A stretch of DNA of 64,000 nt from Callorhinus ursinus (taxonomy: Eukaryota > Chordata > Mammalia > Carnivora > Otariidae), in assembly GCF_003265705.1 (NCBI RefSeq), contig NW_020312935.1, positions 2,932,716 to 2,996,715 on the forward strand, in the 5' to 3' direction. This document shows positions 48,930 through 60,849 of this stretch, piece by piece. Under the pieces are notes generated by a model. The model was not told the DNA's origin. It worked only from the letters and a program-made list of their open reading frames with translations, and ran no database searches. Position numbers and translations under genes: made by a program. Positions within the stretch are counted from its first letter, which is position 1. Each line of letters opens with the position of its first letter.

Positions 48930-49040
48930 ACGAGGAATATGTAATCAGAAGCCATCACAATTACAAATGTAAATCAACAGGCAATTGGCGCTGACCTTTG
49001 TAGATTGTTAGAGGACTAATTAAGGCAAATCAGGAACTCT
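48930..49040. promoter_or_regulatory. Candidate regulatory block
   Basis: Repeat-free: GAATATGTAATCAG, ATCACAATTAC, GTAAATCAACAGGC, AATTGGCGCTGACC, GATTGTTAG and GGACTAATTAAGGC. It combines forkhead-like, CCAAT and homeodomain cores in about 110 bp. Confidence 0.35.
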
Positions 49041-52000
49041 GTTCCAACAGAAAAACAAGACCGTGTACACCCTAAGAACTCCTCCTGTCCTTTCCACGTA
49101 GATGCAAAATGCAAGAGAATCAGACAGTAATCAAACTACAGATGCTTTCCAGTGACAAACAGCAAACTATCTCCATGAACAAAAGACAACCGAGACTTAC
49201 TCCCTGATATACTGTGAGTAACTGCACTGGTGTCTTTATCTACAAGCACCACGGATACGTGAGCTCTTGCCATGTGCCTGACGCTCTATCAGACTCCACA
49301 GAAGTAGATCCCACCCCTGAAGCAGCCAGAGACCTGAATTACAAACTTTTGTTTATTTCAAAGCTTTCAAAGCTTTAAGAAAAATACTTTTCAAAAAGAG
49401 AAGCAAGGTAATCAAATGAACAGAACCAAATCACATTATGCCATAAAGTCCATTTTTTCCTTTAACGATATCATACTCTCCTTCGTGCTGATCCATCATG
49501 ATCTCTCTTTATCCGTGTGTTGTAAAGCATCTTTCCCAAAAGCACACTGAAGTTTACAATCCTATTGTCTACACAGTCCTTATCAGAGAATATATTTAAG
49601 ACAGATAAAGTCACATTTTCTCCACTCCTCCATAAGTGCTTTAAATTTCACTCCAGTGTGTTTGATGTGCTTTTACGTGCAACGTCTTTAGTTAGAAATA
49701 TGTTGTCCCTATGCCTTCCCCAAGTCCCATCAACAAGACACAGCAAAAAGGAAAAAAGAAAGAACGTTGCTGTTTGGTTTCACAAAAACAATGCTTCAGA
49801 ATTACGGAACTGGCCGTAACATGTATCAGTGCTATGGGGAAAATTACACTAAAATTGCATATAATTTAGCTACTTATGAAAAAAAAAAGATATACTTCAT
49901 ACTTAGTATGAAGGGCAGCCTTATGCCAATTTTAGAAAAATAAAAACAGAACAAAATGAGACAGTTGAAGAGAGAACATTTTCTTACTCTCTTAAGCTGT
50001 AGGAGTTCAGCAAACCTTCCTGAAAGTTGATTTGAAAAAATAATCCATCAAGGGAAGCCAGTGAGTGTTTCAGTACGGGTTGTCACCAGATCCCCGTCAT
50101 CACTTGGCCGGACCCTGCCTTCTGACCCCAGGAATTCACGACCTTGAGCGCCAAAGATGGGTCAGTAAAGGGGGATGCCAGCTTCCGCCCCAAACAAAAT
50201 ATTCTCTTAGACTCCAACAGTTGTGTCCTCTGTAATCTGAGTCATCATCTGATCCCCTCGAATGCCTGGGCTGGCGTCTCGACCAGGGAATCCGCATGGA
50301 GAGATGAGAGGAGACGTCAGCGGCGTCCCCCACTCACACACAGTCTTGTACACAGTCGGCATGCGATCAAGAACCGTTCAATGACATCTGGGCAAAGTTT
50401 GGAGATCTAGGACTATGTGAAGGAAAAAGTAGTGAAGGCAAGGGTGAGACTGAAAAACACGGAAGAGGAGGAGGAGGAGAAGGCAGGCGGACAGCAGGGG
50501 CACAAAGGGCCTCTTTGTCTCCTTGAAGCTTGGGGCACCGATAGAGTGAAATTAACTACAGTTTTACCTGGGAGCCAGAAATGCCTTTTTAATAAGCAAA
50601 GAGGGAAGCCGATCCTACACATGACCCACCTACGAGCGCTTTCCATCTTTCAAGAGCTCCTGGTCAACTAAGGGGAAGTAAACAGCCAGTGACAGGAACT
50701 GAGAGACATAACCCAGTGTGTCAGCACCTAACAACGGGCTTTCTCTACCTCTACCTGCTTGTGCGGATAAAATGAGAAGACCAAATCGCAACAAAGTCCA
50801 GACACTACTTGGTCTTGCAGAACATACACTCAAGTCAACAACCACACAACCAGGCCAGGGGAGACTGGGAGGTGGAGGGAGACCTCACCTGTTTAAGTTA
50901 CTCCCTTTGCTCTGACCTGTGTATTTCCAAGTCGTTTTTTAAATGGGAAGGCCCACTGTGTGTCTGTCTGTCTGTCTGTCCGCCTCTCTACTGTGGGGGT
51001 GAGGGTGGCAAGCATAACCACAAAACTGTCACACTGGGTTAAAGATGATACAATACAGGACGTGGCTCACCCACCGACGTAAGGGTAAAGCTTAACCCCA
51101 TGCAGGACCACGTAGGGGACAGTAGCCTAATTATGAGCACACCTCCAACAACCGAGACTTGGCCCTCTGGTGCAGGGCAGGACCTAGATGGTTTATGTCT
51201 GGCCATGAGGCCTCTCTGGGGGTTACGTGATCGGTGACAGGGGTGAACCCTGACCACGACCACAAAGAGGTGAAGGGCAGCGGAGACCTCCAGTGTTTCC
51301 TTCTCCATACTTCCAAATTCACCTGGGTTGGCAGACTATGCAGTAAGCTGGACTGACTGGAAAACATACTGACTTAAGGGAACAGGTAAAATTTGAAAGG
51401 CTGTGTTTGTCCACCATCGGGAAGAAACTCTTCTAGTGTTCTCTCCACCAGCCGCAGCAAGGGAAGTCTGGGTACCTGCAGAAGGGGACAGCAGACGGAG
51501 CTCAGAGAAGAAAAGAAAGGGATTTCTGCTGTAAAACTTTCTGGTGCGTGGACAGCAGAGGAGGAGAGGAGGGAAGAAAGACCACCGTCCTTTAACGAGA
51601 TGTTGACAGGAGGCCAGTAGAGAAAACTCTAAACAGCACACCAGTTACATGCAGCTCACAGTCAGAACAAGCAGAGTCCCCAAAAGGTGCTCAAAGACTC
51701 CCCGAGGCTTCCTTACGCCACACGAATGACGTTTCCCGCTGAAGATTAATGTCCTGACCCTTACGTGAGAGAAGAGAAAACCGGGAATATAGGATCAAGT
51801 CTCTGTTGATAAATTTGAAGTTGATGACCTTCGGTGTCTTCATTCTGTGAGGTCCACAATGTCCCTTTTCTTAAAAAACATTCTTTCAAGAAGTTAAAAG
51901 CCAATCCCTCGGGGGAGGGAGGATATATTTTAAGATGAGTTGTCATAAAGGGGTTTCTGAAAGGGCACCCAGTTACTTTTAATGTCAATGTGAATATTAC

Positions 52001-52478
52001 CTAATAATTTGTCCTTCTGTCATGACTGAGGAGTAGGGACGTAGCTGGAGCGCGGGTGGGAGGAGGGCGCAGGGTGGGGAGGGAGGAGGGTGGAGAGCAA
52101 AAACATGACTTCAGGCCAAAGACAATACAAAAGGATTTTGAAATACAGAAAGGAAGTCTATCATCTAGACTAAAGTTGCTCATACACTTCAGGGGGAAAA
52201 ATAACTCCTAATACGCATTAAACGAGAGAAACCCAGAAGGCAATGGTGTAAGAAAGCAATTCCAGAGCGGACTGCATAAATAGAAGTATTACATTATAAA
52301 ACAGGGAACTGTTTGTTCCAGTCCATAGACCCCGGGTGAAATGGCAGCTGTACACTATTTAGTTTGGGGCACCTCATTAATAAAAAGGGAATTCTGAGTA
52401 GAGTGAAAGAAAGAATTGAAGGGCGAAAGGGACCAGCTTTTAACAGAAGATTAAAACAATGACGTGTGCAGAGCTGGC

Positions 52479-52560
52479 AAAAAAAAAAAAAAAGAAAGAA
52501 AGAAAGAAAGAAAGAAAAAAGAAAAAGAAAAAAAAAATTTAAAAACAACAACAACGAAAA
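52479..52560. repeat. A-rich (GAAA)n tract
   Basis: Poly-A passes into GAAA units and then (ACA)n. No transposon body is recognised. Confidence 0.9.
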
Positions 52561-53204
52561 ACCCAACCCTGAAATAAACAGGTCTGGGTGGAGGAAGGAG
52601 AATCCTGTAAAACGACTTTACAGCGAAATAATGGGAACGGCAGGATCACACAGAGGCCAAAATGTGGAGGACGGGGACCCCCAGAGCCAGATGGCACAAG
52701 GGGACAGATGGGTCTGTGGGCGCCGGTCTCATCCCCCGCTCCTGAGAGCACACACACGGAGAGATGTGCACACACACCAAGCAGAAGCCCCGGAGATTAC
52801 GACACGTGAACTTTAACCAGCAGGGGCATTTGAAAATCAAACGGGAAAGGACAGTTTTGCAGTGACCCAGAGGTGACGAAAATTATCCTGGTACCCAAGA
52901 AATGAGCCTGGTTCCCGAAGAAATGATTCACCCAGCCTGCCAGGAAGACTGGCCTTTCCATGGTGATAATGAAACCTCAGCTACTCCAGCAGGGAGGACA
53001 TAGTCTCCCACTTCCGGATATCCGGTCGTTTCATTTACTTGGAAAAAAAAAAAAAAGGCAAAGGAGCAGCTGTGGGATGGGGGCAGGGCAGGGGGCAGAG
53101 GGGTCAGGAGGGGCACCTCCAGGAAAGAACGAAGCTGAGAGAGCAACTGATCTGGCAGGGCCTTCAGAGATTAGGAAATGTCTACTCTGGCAGAGGGCTA
53201 GCCA

Positions 53205-53350
53205 TGAATTAATCATTTCTAGTACCTAGAAAATAAAAAGTTGTACAAGAAGGTAAATGAAATTATAAAACTCTACATGGCTCAGCGGTGATTAATATTT
53301 ATAGAGTCAGAATAACGAAAACACTGAATATTAATATAACCCCAAATTAT
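53205..53350. promoter_or_regulatory. Candidate regulatory block resembling the ATBF1 AT motif
   Basis: A dense run of TAAT cores: GAATTAATCATTTC, GGTGATTAATATTTATAG, TGAATATTAATATAACC and CAAATTATTATTTAATC. It lies in the same intron, about 1.5 kb 3' of the zinc-finger exon in transcript order. ZFHX3 binds AT-rich sites of the TTAATAATTA kind in the AFP enhancer (established), so auto-regulation is possible but unproven. Confidence 0.3.
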
Positions 53351-53572
53351 TATTTAATCATCATGGAAGGCGGAGGGAGGGGAAGACTGGGTATGCAGGG
53401 GCGGCTGGGGAGTATGGTGGAGGGGGTGGAGGGATGGTGTGTGTGTGTGCGTGTACGGAGTTTGGGGCGTCTGTGGGTAGGGTGTGTGTGAGGAGTGTAT
53501 GATTTGTAGAATGGTGTACTAGTGAAATCCTCACCTTTCAGAGTAGAAAGCCAACACGGAATGTCTAAAACA

Positions 53573-53601
53573 TAAAAAAAAGAAAGAAAGAAAGAAAGAA
53601 A
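53573..53601. repeat. (AAAG)n microsatellite
   Basis: About 6 GAAA units after an A run. Confidence 0.9.
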
Positions 53602-54868
53602 CGGTAGTAGAAGCACATTGAGAAATATGGAAATAACAAGAGTAGCAAAAGAAACAAGTGGAAGTTGAAAGCTATTGCTCTGGGCAAGGGTATGTGGGAG
53701 AGGGAGGGTCATGCCATTTTTTCATTACATTTCTATAACTTGTTGCCTTTAGAAACTATAAAAATGTGAAATTTGGTAAAATTAAGATGAAAAACCCCAC
53801 TGGGCCACCACAGCTCGGTGGCAAACGGTGCAGCGGGTGATGGGCGGATGAAGGAAAGCCCTGAGTCTCCGGTGTGGCCGGCCGGTTTAACAGCATGCCA
53901 CCAGGAGAGTAAGTCTGGAGAGGACAGTGGTGAGCTCAGAGTCTATGCCGTGGCACCAAGGAGAAATCCAGGGAGCTACGTGACGGCATCTGGTAACGCC
54001 GGGAGAGCAAAGCTTTAAAAGGCCGGGAGCCAAAGGCCAGGGCCTAATGCCCGGCTGACGTTAGCATGTGGGGCAGACTGTGGACCGCGAGCCAGGGACA
54101 GGCATGGAAGGATGCTCATGAAAAGCAGGAGGGCAAGAGAGAAACACAGGCTGGGAGCCCAGGGAAGGGAGGTGCGGGATGGGGCCGGGCGATACTTCCA
54201 GAGACCACAGAAAGAAAAGAAGGCGGCCTAGCAGGTAGCTACTGGATTGGGTAAATCCAACATCCGTGGTGGCCTCTGAGGGTGGTCTGATGGTGGGGGG
54301 GAGACAGGCTACGGGGAGCTGGGGCGTGGACTGGAACGAGGCGCCTGTGGCAGGAGGACAGGCCCGGGGTGGGGGCAGAAAGCGGCGAGGTCCCCCCGGA
54401 AGGCCCCGACCCTCGGCAGACAAGCAGGCGGCGCGGGGCCATGACTCGCAGAGCCACCTCGACCCCCAGTGAACACGTTTACACCAAGCGCTGGCTGTAT
54501 GGGATCCTCTCGGAAGTTCAATCCTGGGGCCACAAACCGCCCACTCTTAGCACCGGGCCCGAGATCATTTAGCATTTGCTTTATGTCCCTCCGAAGCAAC
54601 ACACTGAACGCGGAGTCTAGAACCAGAGAAACTGGGGGACAGGGGACAAAGCAGCTCCAGGTGTCCTGTTCCCTGGGAAGCGGCCCGTGACACCTGAAGA
54701 AAAGCAGTGCTGAGTTCCTTTGGTTTAAAAAAAAGGTAAGGATGCTCGCCATGTTCCCCCCGGAACACAAGGGTCCCCTGTGAAGTCGGGGACGGGCACG
54801 AGAACCGGCAGCGGCCAGCCACAGGCTGCCCCCCACCCCCGGCCTCCCGGGCCCACAAGACCACTCAC

Positions 54869-55100
54869 CCGGCTCGGTGGAGGGGCACCTGCGGATGGTG
54901 AAGATCTGCCCCAGGTCCTCGTCCTCCTCTGGGAGGCCCTTCTGCAGCCGCTGCAGCTTGCGCAGGCTCTCGCTGCGCTGGTGCTTCATGGAGCGCACGT
55001 GCTGGAGGAGGTTGAGCTTGGCCTTGGTGGAGTAGTTGCACAGTACGCAGTGGTAGGAGCAGCTCTCGCCCTCCACTCCGCTCTCGTGCTGCTGCAGGTG
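54869..55100 (-). CDS. ZFHX3: ZFHX3 (ATBF1) internal exon with a C2H2 zinc finger
   Basis: This coding exon belongs to the zinc-finger homeodomain factor ZFHX3, a nuclear transcription factor that binds AT-rich DNA and has roles in neuronal and muscle differentiation and circadian control (family knowledge). The exon is 232 nt. It enters in phase 0 after a pyrimidine-rich acceptor (CCTCGCAG|CACCTG) and leaves in phase 1 at CCGG|GTGAGT. It encodes 77 residues plus one base. Residues 18 and 21 (Cys) and 34 and 40 (His) form a C-X2-C-X12-H-X5-H zinc finger (CVLC…QHVRSMKH). Next comes a basic stretch ([14 protein letters not shown]) and an acidic linker (PEEDEDLGQ) ending at [11 protein letters not shown]. 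The reading frame stays open on both sides, but the splice signals mark the limits. The exon is clearly GC-richer than the surrounding intron. It splices to 3855-3962. ZFHX4 is very similar here, and the symbol rests on my memory of the protein. Confidence 0.88.
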
Positions 55101-55431
55101 CTGCGAGGACAGAGGAGCGGGACACGCTGTGGGTAAGCCCCTCGGAGCCCGCCACTGCCACTGCCCCGCGCGCCCACCCCGGACCGGCTGCAGCCCCGCG
55201 CTGAGACCCCTCGAGGGGTGGGTCCGTCGCCTCCAGCGCACCTCCCTCCAAGGACCAGCAGCCAGCGGACTCGCGTTCCCCAGTCCCCCCCCCCACGCCC
55301 CCCCCTCCCCATGGCTTTTCACAGGGCTGCTGCTGACGGATCGGACCCTCCCCATGCCACCCGGGTCTTCCCGGCACGATGATCAAAGGCCCCCCACCCC
55401 TCACCCTCCAGAGAGTCCTGCTTTACTTAGA

Positions 55432-55645
55432 CGAGGGCTGGCAAACAGTGGCTCGCAGGCCAAACCCAACCTGCTGCCTATTTTTGTAAATGAAGTTTTA
55501 ACCGAACACAGCCACCTCCGCGCATCTGCGTAGTCTCTGCTTTCAAAGCACCAGACTTTGAGTCGCTGCAAGGGAGACGGCCCGTCCCACAAAGCCTCAG
55601 CTATTACTATCTAGCCCTTTTGCCGAAAAAGTTAGCCAAACCCTG
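55432..55645. mobile_element. hAT-Charlie-type MITE
   Basis: It begins GAGGGCTGGCAAAC and ends GTTAGCCAAACCCTG, which are imperfect inverted termini. Inside are GTGGCTCGCAGGCCAAACCC, TTTTTGTAAATGAAGTTTTA, GAACACAGCCACC and ATTACTATCTAGCCCTTT. I recognise the common mammalian MER-type MITE but not its exact number. It lies about 330 bp 5' of the zinc-finger exon in transcript orientation. A clean 8-bp target duplication is not evident. Confidence 0.75.
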
Positions 55646-57149
55646 CTTTAGGTGACCGCCAAAGGGTCACCCTCCCTGTACCGAATCCCAGGTCACTAAC
55701 ACAAGGCCAAAGCTGCCGTCTGGCTTTTTCACAGGAATGACAGGTCAAGTTTTTATACTTAGAACCACAGTCTATGTGGAGAAACTAAAATTAGATTTTC
55801 CTTTGGATTAAAAAAAAAAAAAAGACAGAAAAATAAACTTCTCCAGACTGGTTCCCTGTCAACATCTGAAGGTCATTTGGCTGTAGTGCATCAGATGGTC
55901 AAAATTACACCCTTCCTTGTGTTTGTGTAGATACAGTACCGATTCCAGAACAAGAAGGACCCAAAGGTGGCAGAAAACAGGCACACACAGGATTCAAGTG
56001 AGGGGAGCAAGGACAGGAGAGGTCATGGAAGCAGCTAGTGGACCCCAGACTTGTGTGTGCAGGAGGAGAATCAGAGATTATCCAAGGACAAAATCCACAA
56101 ACTTTTCGTGCCTCTCTGAGAAGAGGATGAAAGCTATGGGCCCTGTTCACTAACCACTGGGGAAGTGACATGCTCCTAGTACAGAAAGGATATGTCCTTC
56201 ATTACAAATGACCCATTTTAGGAGAAGAGGGAATTTTTCCATTGACTGCACATAAAGCAGGGGAAACAATTCCAGAAAACTTAAGTCAAGGATCCAAGGT
56301 TACCGAGCTAGTTAGTGGGAGACGGAGAGAGAACCAGAACCAAGGTCTCCTATCCCCCAGCATCCTTTTGGAGGAGGAAACTCAGATCATGTGTTTTATG
56401 TGCTTACATTATTACCCCCTTTCTCTGCACCCACATCCCCAGAACCCCAGAGCCTGGTCCAAGGACCTACACAGAAGACACAACAGATGCCTTGGAAATA
56501 ATCTGTGTTGTCCCTCTCCTTTCTGACCTGCGCTTGTCCCATTCAGGGCCCACGTCTTGAAAACTGTTGCTCATCCTGCTTGGACAGCCTTCTTATCCAG
56601 ATTATAATCTGAGACCCTGAGAAGGCAGAGCAGTTAGAGTGCCCTGCACTCCACCCAATATTAAAAATACCGGAGTGGCCCTACCAGCACTTCCTATCAA
56701 ATGACACAGCTCTGAGGCTCAGGTGCTGATGGGTATATATTTTGCTCACTGGAAAAGTATGAAAATTCTGGAAGCACGTTTGAGCCTTACTGCAAGAGGA
56801 AATATGAATGCACCAATGTTGCAGATAAATCATTGTGGGGGAGGGGAGGGAGGAGGCCCAGGTTCTCAATCATGTAAACTGGCTAAACCAATCCATAATA
56901 ACTCTTGCTCTGAGGCCAAGGTATAGGTAAAAATGGAAAGGGCTTCATAGTTACCAACAGAGAACAATCCCTTCTTTCGCCCCAAACGGGTGATGTGACA
57001 CACTCAGGAGCAGAGCTTTGCAACAACACGATACCCCAACCAGGAACAGCTAACCTAGAACAATTTCTCAACCGGAAGGGGTGTGAAGAACCCGAGTTCA
57101 ATGTTAATTGGTAAGGCAACTATAACGACTGATAATAAAAAGCTACTTT

Positions 57150-57854
57150 TCCGAAGGGGTACACGCACCCTGATGTTTATAGCAGCAATGTCCACAATAG
57201 CCAAACTGTGGAAAGAGCCGAGATGTCCATCGACAGATGAATGGATAAAGAAGATGTGCTCTATATATACAATGGAATATTATGCAGCCATCAAAAGGAG
57301 TGAAATCTTGCCATTTGCAACGACGTGGATGGAACTAGAGGGTATTACGCTGAGCGAAATAAGTCAATCAGAGAAAGACATGTATCATATGATCTCACCG
57401 ATATGAGGAATTGGTAATCTCAGGAAACAAACTGAGGGTTGCTGGAGTGGTGGGGGGTGGGAGGGATGGGGTGGCTGGGTGATAGACGTTGGGTAGGGTA
57501 TGTGCTATGGTGAGCACTGTGAATTGTGCAAGACTGTTGAATCACAGATCTGTACTTCTGAAACAAATAATACATTATATGTTAAAAAAAAAAAAAGAAG
57601 ATAGGATATCAGGAAGGGAAGAATGAGGGGGGAAATCGGGAGGGGGAGACGAACCATGAGAGACGATGGACTCTGAAAAACAGACTGAGGGTTCTAGAGG
57701 GGAGGGGGATGGGGGGATGGGTTAGCCTGGTGGTGGGTATTAAAGAGGGCACGTTCTGCATGGAGCACTGGGTGTTATGCACAAACAATGAATCATGGAA
57801 CACTGCATCACAAACTAATGATGTAATGTATGGTGATAAACATAATTTAAAAAA
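57150..57854 (+). mobile_element. 5'-truncated carnivore LINE-1 (ORF2 C-terminus and 3' UTR)
   Basis: An insertion carries the last ~80 codons of L1 ORF2, the reverse transcriptase protein's C-terminal part (for example MEYYAAIKRSEI, ending HMISPI and a stop at about 57406). The carnivore L1 3' UTR follows in two parts: the first ends TTATATGTT plus poly-A at about 57595, the second ends ATGGTGATAAACATAATTT plus poly-A. Exact 13-bp target duplications AAAAAGCTACTTT flank the whole at 57137-57149 and 57855-57867, showing a single retrotransposition. The catalytic domains are absent, so it is dead on arrival. Confidence 0.93.
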
Positions 57855-58936
57855 AAAAAGCTACTTTCCTTGAAATAAATTTGAGCTGATTTTTTTTTTT
57901 AATGGTTTATCCCCCGTTTGCCTGGTCTGAGACAAGGCTCCTTGCAGAGGATTTCAGGAGGATGGAATGCACCAAAGCCCTGTTTTCCTGAGGCTGCAAG
58001 CCTGGGGAAGAGGAGGGTCTAGTGGGCTAGACGTCAAGGAAAGGGATGAGCTTGCCCATGTTCATTCTCCCCGACCTCTCCACAAAGTCCCCCCCAAAAA
58101 TGCCAGAAAGTGGCCTAAGATACTCCTGGGAGCAAGGGTTTGGCTTGGGATTAAGGAGCAGGAAACTTTACAAGAGCCCGTACAAGGAAATGTGTACCAT
58201 TGTGTTGACTCACTGAGACCAAAAGAATTACATTTATTAGTTTCAACAACAACTGATGAAATACAAGATAACAGAGAAAACAGCCATGGAATCCAAAGCA
58301 ATAAGTATTATCAAGGGATTTCGGTAATATTATCAACTATGAAATCAGAACAGGAATCACTAGAGCTTTACCCCCAAATTCCCATTACCTTCCTGTGAGA
58401 CAGGGTTTCCTTGCAATAAGGCACTGAATCTTAAATATAAAATTTTAATATGGATATGAAGGTTCCTTTCCAAATGGCTGGAGTTTCCAATCTCTGAGCC
58501 AGAAGAGAGGATTAACATGGCCAAAACGGAGTTAGATGGGAGTTGAGATGTCAAAAGTCTTTTGTCCTCAAATCCATGGGCTCTTGGGTAACAGAACTAT
58601 ATAAATCCTCAATTGTCATGAACATCATACTGGGAAACTCCTGATTTAAAAACAGTACGATGAAAACGTTCCAAAACCATTCTACACTTGCACTCATGGT
58701 GGCCAATGGCAATCTCTTATGCCACGAGGAGTTCTTCTGTCTGCCATTTGAGAGCCATTTTGGAAGGGAAATGGACACATGCTACAAACGGTAGAGGAAA
58801 CGAGGTGAACAGAGCCAAGGCCTCCTCCCCGATCCTGGTCTAGGGAATATTTAGTCTTCTCTTACAGGCTTGCACAAAAGCCTCAATTCAAAATTCCAAG
58901 CTGGCTTTTGAACTCCAGGCTCATTCTTTAACACAC

Positions 58937-58972
58937 TAAAAAAATAAAAAAAATAAAAAAAAGGAAAAAAAA
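58937..58972. repeat. A-rich tract
   Basis: Irregular (AAAAAAT)n sequence. Confidence 0.85.
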
Positions 58973-59439
58973 TCCAGAATAAACCATTTTTTGGTTGTCA
59001 GGAAACACCTGCTTATAAAGGTTACATTCCCAACCCCAAATCAGGCTCACAACCTGAGTCTACCTGCGTGTCAAAGATCCTGTTCTTAACCAAATTTTAC
59101 AAGTTCTCACTCAGTACCTCTCAAGCTGTCCAACCTGGAGCCAACAGGGACCCAAAGCTAGCAGTTAGGGTCCTGCCCTCTGTGACCTTCTCCACACCAT
59201 CTGGTTGTTTCCCAGGTCTTAAGCTGGTCAACGCCCCGACCTGCTGGCCAGATGCCCTCTCCCTCCAGTGGCACTGGCTCTATGCCCAGAATTCCACGCG
59301 GGGAACCTGCCCCATCAGAAGCAGCGGAGGGCCTGGGACCGGAGAGGCCAATGGGGACTCCACCAGGGCAAGCCAGTCAGCCAAGGACATGCTTTCCCTG
59401 CAGAAGAGAGTAGATGTTTTCATTTGGAGAAGGAGAAAG

Positions 59440-59560
59440 TCTAATTTGTTCCTGACCCAGCTAATTAGAATACCCTCAATTGGGATCCCAATGTATTTAA
59501 TTAAATTCACTGTAATATATGAAGAATCCACCAAGGCACAAGTCCCAGTGGAACACTCAA
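59440..59560. promoter_or_regulatory. Candidate regulatory block
   Basis: CTAATTTGTTCC, CAGCTAATTAGAATACC, CTCAATTGGG, GGGATCCCAATG, ATTTAATTAAATTCAC and TAATATATGAAG lie in a repeat-free 120 bp. It is rich in palindromic TAATTA-like cores and paired ATTGG/CCAAT. Confidence 0.35.
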
Positions 59561-59939
59561 TAAAGGAGCTGCCTCCTTTCAGAATTCTTGCTCTTCTCGC
59601 CAGGCAGGACATTTTTCTCCCACACAAATCCTCAACTCCCCAACCCTCACCCCTTCTACCGCAGAGCCCTCCCATTTTGGGGGAGGGGGACCCAGGTTTT
59701 ACTTTCCTTTTTCCACTTCTCTTTACTCTGCATTCAAGACTCTTAGCTGCTTACCTCGATCAGGCTGGGTGTACGGCTTGAAAAAGGAAACAAAGCAACA
59801 ACTTCAACTGTGCCCAAGTGTGCTGTCTGGCACGCATGATTTGGTTCACATGGACCCCAAGAAAACCAGCTGCTATGCCCGGTGGGCAAGGTTTGGTTCT
59901 GATTCCCTTCTCAGTGTCTGCAACCCATCCCACACGGTG

Positions 59940-59988
<49 letters not shown>
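59940..59988. repeat. (CA)n microsatellite
   Basis: About 24 uninterrupted CA units. Confidence 0.95.
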
Positions 59989-59990
<2 letters not shown>

Positions 59991-60849
59991 CACGCCCTAC
60001 CCCAGGGCCTTAACCTGCAGATGATTAAGAGCGTGACACTGGTGACTTGGAGGACATGCCAAAGGGATGTGAGGAGGGCATCCCTTTGGCTTGAATATCC
60101 TTGCGAGACTATACCAGCTGGACCCGTGAAAATCACGGGCTTACTCAAGAAAAACTGCCCTCTATCCACAAACTAATAATGATGAAGACACACGACCAAC
60201 TAATAAATCAAGAAAGAAAAATCGACTTAGCTAAAGAACGGTGGCAACTGAGGTCTACCCCAACCCACTGGGGCCAGGGCCCTATGACCCCTTGAACCTG
60301 CCTAAGGGTTCCCGTGATTTTCCTCAATGTCACCGGCTGGTTTAAAAAGTGCTTGCAGAACACTGGGGTATATGAACTGCAAACATACAGTCCTTTCCAG
60401 AGAGAGAGACTTCCACACTTGGCAATACGATTTACTTTCTGAAGACTCAAAGAAGTACACTGACCTCTAAGAAGGAAATAAGTATCCAGTTTGACTCATT
60501 CATGGAAGAAGAAGAGCCCAACCATCTCCAACTTCTCCAAATTACCTCCATGTGGCAGGTAACAGACTGTCCTCACCGTGAGCAACTTGGAACTTGACTC
60601 AACACATACTGGTGGCCAGTACCTTATACCGAGAACGAGGGAGTGTGGCTTCACTCGTATTGCTCAGGGACCTCTTCCCGAACCTCTTTCTGATCTTGCT
60701 GGGGCTCTTTTAAAATGCCTGTCCCATCTGGGTTTAGCTGGAAGGTGACACTCCTGTGCCCCAGACATGGAAACATCTAATGCCCCCCAACCTCCCTCTG
60801 GGTCTGGCATCTTGGGGGTGGAGGAGGAGAGAACTCAAGAGAGGAAAAG

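Larger units (their letters stand above)
3963..54868 (-). other. ZFHX3: Large (~50.9 kb) intron between the two ZFHX3 exons
   Basis: This is the complete intron, with GTGAGT donor at 54868-54863 and TTTCAG acceptor ending at 3963. I found no further exon, RNA gene or processed pseudogene in it. Its contents are old repeats, two Can-SINEs, microsatellites, two sequence gaps and many stretches of unique sequence. Some of these are AT-rich and dense in TAAT, CCAAT and octamer motifs and are listed separately. Stretches I examined and can say little about include 4600-7650, 12740-15000, 15520-16560, 19100-20700, 23000-25000, 28100-29800, 30300-33000, 33300-35200, 35560-37500, 38570-43500, 47200-48900 and 49050-52200. 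These are mixed-composition intronic DNA with only short chance reading frames. Confidence 0.75.

Noticed and set aside
52479..52560. Poly-A tail suggesting a processed pseudogene
   Set aside because: No gene-like body lies upstream on either strand, and the tract is a GAAA-type low-complexity repeat.
54869..55100. Assignment to ZFHX4 or ZFHX2 instead of ZFHX3
   Set aside because: ZFHX2 does not fit the linker as I recall it. ZFHX4 cannot be fully excluded, but the IRRCPST and [11 protein letters not shown] wording and the moderate GC of the locus fit ZFHX3 better.
54309..55355. 348-codon open frame on the minus strand taken as one gene
   Set aside because: Only 54869-55100 is coding. Good splice signals bound it and the flanks are intronic read-through with low-complexity residues.
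57083..57406. Possible protein gene with MEYYAAIK motif
   Set aside because: It is the C-terminal remnant of LINE-1 ORF2 in a 5'-truncated insertion.
59068..59781. 237-codon open frame on the plus strand
   Set aside because: No domain or signal; it overlaps a repeat-free AT-rich block and has no transcript evidence in the sequence.
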